A stretch of DNA of 64,000 nt, from positions 5,001-69,000 of the forward strand of contig WBZZ01003156.1 of NCBI GenBank assembly GCA_019918135.1. The letters run 5' to 3'. The DNA comes from Paulinella micropora. Taxonomy: Eukaryota; Cercozoa; Imbricatea; Euglyphida; Paulinellidae. Below are positions 58,154 through 64,000 of the stretch, one piece after another. Position 1 is the stretch's first letter; each line of letters opens with the position of its first letter. The notes under the pieces were generated by a model that was given only the letters and a program-made list of their open reading frames with translations, was not told where the DNA came from and made no database searches. Both the position numbers and the translations under genes were made by a program.

Positions 58154-59200
58154 ATTACAACCCCATGTACTGCGCTAGGCACTCGCAGCTCGGACAGTGC
58201 TGCAGGCTTTGCAGTGCAAGCAAATAGTTTTCTCGATTCGGGGGGCATGCCCCCCGTGCCCCCCCCCCCCCCCCAATTTCTTCTCTCCCCTTGGGTTGCA
58301 CAAAGATCTTGATGTGCCCTGTATCGATGGCACAGCCACCATCACCACCCCCACCGCCGCCCATACTCCTGCCGGGGGGGAGGGGGCAGGCCCCCGTGCC
58401 CCGCCCCCCTGTTTCCTTTCAGGCCGCGGATGCGGCCTGGCTCTGCTGCCAAGCCTGCAGGCTCTCACTGCGGCCCTGTTATGCCTGCAGCCTATCCCGT
58501 TCCGCCGCTTGTTGTGCCAGGAGTACAGTCTGCTTTTGTTCGAGGAATTTCTCCCGCGAGTCCAACGCCTCCTTCCGCCGCGCCAGCTCCTCGACCCTGG
58601 CTTGCCTCTGTGCAGCCAACCGGCCTGCTCTCGGCGTCGGAGCTCCTGCCGGGGGGGCCAGGCCCCCCCCGCGCCCCCCTCCGTCACACCTTGTCTCCCC
58701 CTCCAGCTCGCACAAGCGAGCTGGGCCAGAGCAAAAAAAGGAGTGGCACCCAAATTGCCACTACGGTGGCAAACAAGACCAGCATGAGCGAAATGGGCTG
58801 CGAGCGAAATTGACGCTGACTGTCTGCTTCTTCTTAGCACACGCCCAAGCTGTATATATAGGAAGACTTTGGGAGAGGTGGGGGGGCACCTCCCATGGAT
58901 TCGCTGCAACAACGGGAGGCGAGGGGGGGGGGGGAAGCATGCCCCCCCCCCCCCCTTTGTGGCCCCCCCCCATTTTTTCTCTCTCTCCGCCCGGGGGGGG
59001 GGGGGGGGGGGGGGCAGGCCCCCCCCCCCCCCCCTCTTTTTCCTTTCAGGCCGTGCGACTGCAGGACGTGGCAGGTACAGGCTGCCCGCGCGGCCACTAC
59101 AGACAAAACCTCCGCAGAATGCGGGGTTTTCCGGGGGGCAGCCGCCCTGGCTAGGCCCGGTCCGCTCCCACAGCCACGGCACGCTCGTGCCCTAGTATGT
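58154..59200. other. Spacer between the two repeat copies
   Basis: Rich in G-run/C-run palindromes (for example 58239-58275 and 58921-59034, the latter with about 18 G and 16 C). On the minus strand around 58479-58815 a hydrophobic helix (LVLFATVVAIWVPLLF) and an Arg/Glu coiled coil (VEELARRKEALDSREKFLEQ) are visible, so a small membrane-anchored coiled-coil gene may exist or have existed. The frames are not continuous enough to call it. Confidence 0.35.
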
Positions 59201-59810
59201 CGAGTTTCAAGTCTTGTCAAGCCTTTTTTAATTTTTAACAAAAAAGAACAGGAAATAAAAACTTTTCGATCCGTCTCCAAACTTGCGCCAAGGAGCTTTC
59301 ACGAGAAAAGCTTGCGTCGATTGATCCAGGCCAGACCTGGCGCTCGTCTAGGCCTATAATGTCTATGTCTTCGTCTTCCAAGTCGGAGTCGTCTCCTTCT
59401 TGGTCCCCTTCTCTTTCTGCCTGGTCTGGTTGCTCTTGCAGGGTTCGCTCGGCTTCCTCCTGCAGGGTCTGCCCCGGAACACTTGCTGCTAAGAGAGAGG
59501 ATGGCGCGCCGGGGAGGAGGCTTCCTGTTGTGCTTTGTTGTTGCAGGCTCATGTGTGTGTGCGTATTTTCTTTTTTCTCTCGACGGGTAAAAGCAGGAGG
59601 GTAGAAAAACAAACAAGAGACGGGGGGGGGGGGGCGCCCCCCCCTTCCCCCCTTTGCCACACCCCGCCCCTTTTGCAACCCCTGGCTTTCCTCAACATCT
59701 TTTTGCAATACCAAAGACAACAATATGGATTTTTAATGAAACAAAAACGGGGGAGGGGCTAGGATTTAAACAACACACATTTATTTTTTGCAAGTCCCAG
59801 CCGGCGCCAG
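59201..59810 (+). repeat. Large direct repeat, copy 2
   Basis: Second copy of the unit at 57618-58153, diverged by small differences plus about 90 extra bases near 59436-59520. The G12-CG-C8 palindrome is conserved. Confidence 0.85.
59235..59552 (-). CDS. Acidic 105-residue ORF inside repeat copy 2
   Basis: From an ATG at 59552 the frame encodes a Gln/Glu-rich start and an acidic centre (DDSDLEDEDIDIIGLDERQ), then a basic end. Copy 1 of the repeat carries a diverged counterpart. This could be a genuine small gene whose duplication created the repeats, or chance. No family. Confidence 0.3.
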   Translation of the reverse strand: MSLQQQSTTGSLLPGAPSSLLAASVPGQTLQEEAERTLQEQPDQAEREGDQEGDDSDLEDEDIDIIGLDERQVWPGSIDASFSRESSLAQVWRRIEKFLFPVLFC

Positions 59811-59901
59811 CGGGCAGCTCCCCCCAGCGCCGACTGGGGCTAACAGCGTGTGCCTTCTATATCCTACGTCTTTTGTTGCCTTGTGGCTTGTCATGTATAT
59901 C

Positions 59902-60909
59902 TTAAAGCTTACGTCTCTTGTTGTTTTGCATCGAAGCCCAGCCCGCGGCTACTGTAGCGGGCTCGTGGAGTTCCACCGGGGGTCCTGCTGTTGTCTCGGC
60001 GGGCCAGGGCCGGCAGAAATCCGGGTCCGCCAATTCGTTGACAAAACAGAATACGTTCAGCTTCGAAGGCTGAACGTTTTCTGCTTTATTATCTGCAGCA
60101 GGCCTATCGCTTTTGGCTTCTCTATCTGCAGCTCGCTTTTGTCTCTGGCGCTTGCGCCCGCGGGGTTTACCCTGCAGCGAGGGCCCGGCCTCGAACAGAC
60201 CTACTTTCCAGTAGCTATGATGTTTCCCACTTTCTTGGCAGACTTCGCGCAGGGGTCTTCCTGTCGGGCCTCTGACTAGCCCGAAGCTGCAGTGCAAGGC
60301 CTGCCCAAAAAAGTCCCTCAAGAGGTTTTGGCACTCCTTGCCCCCGAGCCCGGCCCTCACAGGAGACGAGGGGGGGGCGCCGGCACGCTGCGGCGCCGTC
60401 GGAAGGTTCCGCGCCAAACTGTTCAGGCGCGCCGGCCGCAGGTGGAAGCCCTTTTGCGAGAAAAGCACGTGACCATTCCTCAGCAGCAGCTCGATCTCCA
60501 CTTGGTTTTTTCCGACCTTGCCTAGGTATATCGGTTCCCCCAGAAGGAGGCGGTCGACTGGCCTTTGGGTAGGGCCTTGGACGGCGGGGGGCAGCTGCGA
60601 CTCTGCCAGCAGCAGCTTGGCCAGCGTCTCTAGGAAGATAACGCGGTCTCCGTGCGACCGCGCCCTTTCCTTTGTCAGCGGGCGAGCATACTCGTGCCTC
60701 GCCCAGTCACTCGTCGCCCATTCTTCCTGCTGGGCGGAGTCTTTCCCGCTGAATCGGCACCAAGTAGCAAGCAATTCGAGAAGGGAGCTCTTGGACTTGA
60801 CTTTCCGCGCCGTGGCGTAATTCAGACTTTCCCTTGAGCCTGGGTGCTGCAGAAGCAGAGTCAAGTACTCCTGTCGTGTCAAATCGTTGCGCTTAGTGCT
60901 GCTTGCCAC
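59902..60909 (-). CDS. Unrecognised basic protein, about 335 residues
   Basis: An open frame with no ATG at its beginning (a GTG-like codon at 60909), so the start is uncertain. It has a helical N-terminal half (EYLTLLLQHPGSRESLNYAT) with a WCRF segment and two conserved-looking GLGGKECQNLL and CSFGLVRGPTGRPL stretches. A very basic region follows (GRKRQRQKRAADREAKSDR), then LNVFCFVNELADPDF. It has no signal or membrane helix. Likely nuclear or nucleic-acid-binding by composition. A short hairpin (ACGTTCAGC...GCTGAACGT, 60053-60077) lies in the coding sequence. Confidence 0.45.
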   Translation of the reverse strand: MASSTKRNDLTRQEYLTLLLQHPGSRESLNYATARKVKSKSSLLELLATWCRFSGKDSAQQEEWATSDWARHEYARPLTKERARSHGDRVIFLETLAKLLLAESQLPPAVQGPTQRPVDRLLLGEPIYLGKVGKNQVEIELLLRNGHVLFSQKGFHLRPARLNSLARNLPTAPQRAGAPPSSPVRAGLGGKECQNLLRDFFGQALHCSFGLVRGPTGRPLREVCQESGKHHSYWKVGLFEAGPSLQGKPRGRKRQRQKRAADREAKSDRPAADNKAENVQPSKLNVFCFVNELADPDFCRPWPAETTAGPPVELHEPATVAAGWASMQNNKRRKL

Positions 60910-63110
60910 GGTGAGTGCTCCCGTGCCCGTATTGGGACATCCTCGTCGTCCTCTGCACCTTCATCCTCCTCTTCCTCCTCCTTCTTGTCCTCTTCCGCCG
61001 GGCAGGCCAGCAAGGCCTGCCCGAAGGCCACTGCGCGCTGCACAAGCTCGATCTCCGTCCGAAGCTGGGCGTCGGTCATGCGCGGCTTCCTGCTCCAACA
61101 ACGCGACGGCCAAGCCCGCCTCCCGCCGTTCCTTCACCAGGCGCGCCTCCTCGTTGGCCACTTCCTCTTCGTGTGCCGCGGGTGTCAGGCCACCCTTGTA
61201 TTGGTGCCATTCCTCCTTGGGCGGGAGTGGCTGATTGCTAAGATCGTCACCGAGCACCTCGTCGCAGCCCATTCGCCACATGAAGTATCGCAGGAAATCT
61301 TTGGCTCGGTACAACAACAGGTTCTTCTCGAGCTCTGCGAACACACACATGCGGAAGTACAAGTCTCGCACAAACGAACGCTGCCCGTCGGGAGTCAGGT
61401 GGATCCTGAACTTTAGGAAATGCTCATTCCCGGCCTGCGACAGGCGCTCTGGCCGCTCGCGCTGCGCGAGCGCAAGATGCATAAACGTGTTCTCCACGTC
61501 CTTTTGCGTCAACGGAGCGTTCGTGGGCACGAAGTGCGACCTGATATACACATGAAATTCGCTCACGTTCCGGACGCGGCAGCTCATCTGCGCAAAGTCA
61601 CGCATGAGCACCAGGTTGTTGTCGCAGAAAATAAAGATGGAAAAGAAGTGCGGGGCTACGCCAGGGGGCTCACTAAAGTCCACGCCGAACAAGAGCGTCG
61701 ACGTCCAGCACACGAAGCTGAGTCTGGACCACGTGTCGAACAGATCACTGCCAAAGTCCGCCATGTAGCCTTCGCCCAAAGCCGCCTCCTGCACCGCCCC
61801 CTTTTTAAAGCCAAAATAACAACGCATTTTTAGGTTGGCAAACATCGCACTAATATCCCGCGCCGCCTTCTTGGCCTGCGCACGATCCCCAGCCGCGACC
61901 GTGCAGGCGGCGTCCCCGAAGAAGCTCGAGCTTGATTTTTTGCAGCATACTCTGTCGAGACGGGTGTTCGTAGTACCTGCGGTTGCTTTACTTCCGGAAG
62001 TTGTTGCAGCGCAAACTCGTGCGGGCGCGGCACAGCGCCCGCAGAGTCGGCGTGCTATCAAAGGCCGGACCATGCTTCATGGCCAGCAGCACCTCTACCG
62101 TGCGAACCGACAGAAATGCATCCAACGCAATGATCACGTCCGCAGAGGCCACGAGCATCTCGAACGTCTCCAAATTAGCGCTTTCTTTAGGCGCGTTCAG
62201 GCCCTGTGCGGCTTGGTGCAACAGGCTCTCCACCTCATCAAGTATGAGGATTTGGTAGTGCACTGTCCCCTCCGGGTGCACGCGCCGTCTAGGGTCTGCA
62301 ATGTTCCAGATCGATTCATAGGTCCAGATGCAGCGGTTGGCTCTCGGTCCCCGGCTGGGGCTTCAGCACAAACCAGAATTCCCGAAACCTGTTGGCTAAG
62401 GCTTGGCAATATGTCAGGCGGCTTGCTATTGCGCCGATTCGAATCTCCACCCCCGGGCCCTGCCGCTGCTGCGTCTCGCGCAACCAATCCCGCAAGGCCT
62501 CTATCATCTGGTCCGTCCAGCCCTCCGGCTGTGTTCCGTGAAGCAGAGCATCGAGCGCTTTTTGCAGCTGATACGTCTTGCCCGCCCCACAAGGCTCGAG
62601 AAACAGTAGCAGGTCGTGCACCCTGGTAATCCCAAACGGCGCGGCCCACTCGGTGTTTACGTCTTCTCTCGTTATACACTCGTTCGCCACGTGTTGAGAC
62701 CCCGGCTCGTGCAGCGCGTTCCACACATCGATACTACCGTATGCGTCGCGCATCGAACCATGCCGGTTGACCCGCTGGTCCAGCCGTCTCCGAGTGGCGC
62801 AGTCGTTGCAGCTCCACCAAAAGTCTCCTTTCGTAACCTCTAGTTTGCACTGCGAGCCGCACTTACAATCGCAAAGGCCCTTGGTCGTCCAGACGGGTTC
62901 GCCGCGCGCAGAGCTAATGCCTTCGTCCACCGCTAGAGACCCGCGACTCTGGACACTCGGCAGCACTTCGTACAGCCGCCGAGTCCTGAGGTTAGTCACG
63001 ATCTGGCACAGCAGCTGTTCGTCTCCCTTCCGCAGCTTCTCCTCCCCAGGCACCGCCTGCTTTGTTTTGCTCCCTTGCTTTCCTTTCCGTGGCTGAAGTT
63101 TGCCCACCAT
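60879..63110 (-). CDS. Herpesvirus origin-binding-type SF2 helicase (fossil)
   Basis: The ATG at 63110 opens a basic N-terminus and a zinc-ribbon-like cluster (CDCKCGSQC then CNDC). Then come the Walker A motif LFLEPCGAGKTYQL, the DExx-box strand ILILDEVESLLHQ, and VIIALDAFLSVRTVEVLL, a hallmark of the herpes UL9/origin-binding family. Further on are WTSTLLFGVDF (motif V) and MRDFAQMSCRVRNV (motif VI). The strand closes with an acidic tail (EEDKKEEEEEDEGAEDDED). This ATPase family unwinds or opens DNA at replication origins and occurs in herpesviruses and many giant viruses. The gene is not one continuous frame (about two to three breaks). Confidence 0.7.
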
Positions 63111-63185
63111 GCGTTCGGGAGGCTCCTCCTCTTGCTCCTCCTCCTCCGCGGGAGGCCGCGCGCCATCGCAGACGGAGCAGCTACC

Positions 63186-63527
63186 TCACAAGACAATTTC
63201 TTCTCCATCATCGTCAATGCAAACCTCAATATCAGCCTCCTGTTCGTGCCGGGTGATCACCTGTGCCCTATACGAGTAAATGCACTGTGAGCTCGCGCTG
63301 AGGACCCCCTTGAATCGGTTCACTGGAGCCAAAGCTAAGTTATTAGGGTCCGATAGTTGCTCTGTGCTCTCTACTACGGCCGACACTGGCTGGGCTAGCT
63401 GGCAGTTTAAAGCTCCAATCACAGCGGTGATCCTCCTGCACAGGGGCTGTACCCAGTCACGCCAATGCGGAGTCACCAATGCGCACTGTTCGGCCAGGGC
63501 CTCTTCCTCCTTGCCGCATACACACAA
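63186..63527 (-). CDS. Small unrecognised ORF, about 113 codons
   Basis: A minus-strand frame ending in the acidic CIDDDGEEIVL. Composition is protein-like (ITAVIGALNCQLAQPVSAVV) but there is no ATG at the start, so it may be an exon or a fragment. It is immediately upstream of the helicase on the same strand. Confidence 0.3.
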   Translation of the reverse strand: MCVCGKEEEALAEQCALVTPHWRDWVQPLCRRITAVIGALNCQLAQPVSAVVESTEQLSDPNNLALAPVNRFKGVLSASSQCIYSYRAQVITRHEQEADIEVCIDDDGEEIVL

Positions 63528-64000
63528 ACATCGTCAGCATAGGGGGAGTCGCTCACGTAAGGGGTTCATCCACTCCCCAACCCCCGTCGCCAAGAAAGGG
63601 GGGGGGGGGGGGTTCTATCATGCAGAACAAAGGATGGAAGGGAAGGAGAGTCGGGCCGCCGGTGGCGGCGGGGCCGGCCATCTATCTTGCACAAAGAGGG
63701 CTTGCACACCGCTAATAATGTATACACACTCCCCACTGTATCCCTTAGTTACGGGCCTCCGGTGGCGGCGGGGCCGGCCATCTATCTTGCACAAGGAGGG
63801 CTTGCACACCGCTAATAATGTATACACACTCCCCACTGTATCACTTAGTTACGGGCCCCCGGTGGCGGCGGGGAGCTCCCCCTCCTTACAATTAGAGTTA
63901 ATGGCATGTCCCATAATTCTACTCCCCCCCACACACAATTCAAACTGTAATATATCTGTCTCAGTCTTAATTCAGGAAAGGGAGGATGACCTCAGCGGAA
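63528..64000. other. Right-hand flank of the window
   Basis: Contains a run of about 15 G (63599-63613), the 100-base tandem repeat, and plain AT-rich sequence from 63890. I see no gene. It may contain or approach the right end of the viral-like block. Confidence 0.4.
63661..63873 (+). repeat. 100-base tandem repeat (two full units plus a stub)
   Basis: Units at 63661-63760 and 63761-63860 differ at very few bases. A third begins at 63861 but stops after GGTGGCGGCGGGG. The unit contains GGCCGGCC and CTTGCACACCGCTAATAATG. Near-identity implies a recent duplication or ongoing homogenisation. Confidence 0.95.

Larger units (their letters stand above)
19482..63873. mobile_element. Endogenous large DNA virus-like block (fossil)
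   Basis: About 44 kb of closely spaced, essentially intronless genes on both strands, joined to a spliced host gene through the retroelement remnant. Recognised contents are an origin-binding-protein-type helicase, XPG/FEN-like, PD-(D/E)XK and HNH nucleases, USP, RING-like, F-box/LRR-like, kelch, NADAR, a possible cap methyltransferase and several membrane or secreted proteins. This mix is typical of large eukaryotic DNA viruses. I saw no capsid, terminase-like ATPase or DNA polymerase, so family placement (nucleocytovirus, mirusvirus or other) is open. Most frames look whole. Roughly eight genes look broken, mostly once each. This suggests a fairly young insertion, and the right end may lie outside the window. 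Confidence 0.7.

Noticed and set aside
58175-59182. A 335-codon minus-strand frame
   Set aside because: Mostly Gly/Pro from G/C runs; only a short membrane/coiled-coil-like part looks protein-like, so it is noted as a spacer.
63661-63873. CRISPR-like array
   Set aside because: The 100-base units are contiguous, without spacers, in a eukaryotic context.
19482-63873. Major capsid protein, packaging ATPase or DNA polymerase B
   Set aside because: I looked for their common motifs in the long unknown frames and saw none; remote homologues cannot be excluded by eye.
1-64000. tRNA and rRNA genes
   Set aside because: No cloverleaf-type A/B boxes or conserved rRNA cores were recognised.

Overview
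The window is eukaryotic nuclear DNA from an unidentified protist; an alga, a thraustochytrid or another stramenopile would all fit. It has three parts. The evidence for a eukaryote is a gene with many short GT-AG introns, microsatellites inside introns, and a large multidomain surface protein. I cannot name the species.

Region 1 (about 1-13.9 kb, + strand) is one very long host gene. I could trace 22 exons with consistent splice phases from an ATG at 785 to a stop at 13540, giving about 3,240 residues. It encodes a type I membrane protein. In order it has a signal peptide, a glucose/sorbosone-dehydrogenase-like propeller, two PKD domains, a chitobiase-C-terminal-like segment, two copies of an unnamed DFDGD domain split by two thrombospondin type 1 repeats, about a dozen Cys-rich ECC repeats, a Thr-rich linker, an EGF-like domain, one transmembrane helix and a cytoplasmic tail of about 640 residues rich in SP/TP and basic residues. 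Several introns consist largely of TACA/TA or TCTTTA microsatellite.

Region 2 (about 14-19.4 kb) holds the gag-like and protease-like part of an LTR-type retroelement. The Gag-like protein has a CCCH zinc knuckle and an RGG tail. I see no reverse transcriptase or integrase, so the copy is a remnant.

Region 3 (about 19.5-63.9 kb) has a completely different texture: GC-rich, tightly packed, almost intron-free genes on both strands, separated by homopurine/homopyrimidine tracts and G-run/C-run palindromes. The recognisable genes are a herpesvirus-origin-binding-type SF2 helicase, an XPG/FEN-like nuclease, a PD-(D/E)XK nuclease, an HNH nuclease, a ubiquitin-specific protease, a RING-like zinc-finger protein, an F-box/LRR-like protein, a kelch protein, a NADAR-domain protein, a possible FtsJ-like cap methyltransferase, a seven-pass membrane protein and a secreted Cys-containing protein. 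The rest are unrecognised. This looks like part of an endogenised large DNA virus or virus-like element (nucleocytovirus- or mirusvirus-like). I found no capsid or DNA polymerase here, so the family is open. Many genes look whole and several look broken, so the copy is probably fairly young. It is treated as a fossil throughout. Its gene set suggests replication and repair (helicase, nucleases), ubiquitin-pathway interference (USP, RING-like, F-box/LRR, kelch) and possibly RNA capping. A 100-bp tandem repeat near 63.7 kb may mark its right-hand side.
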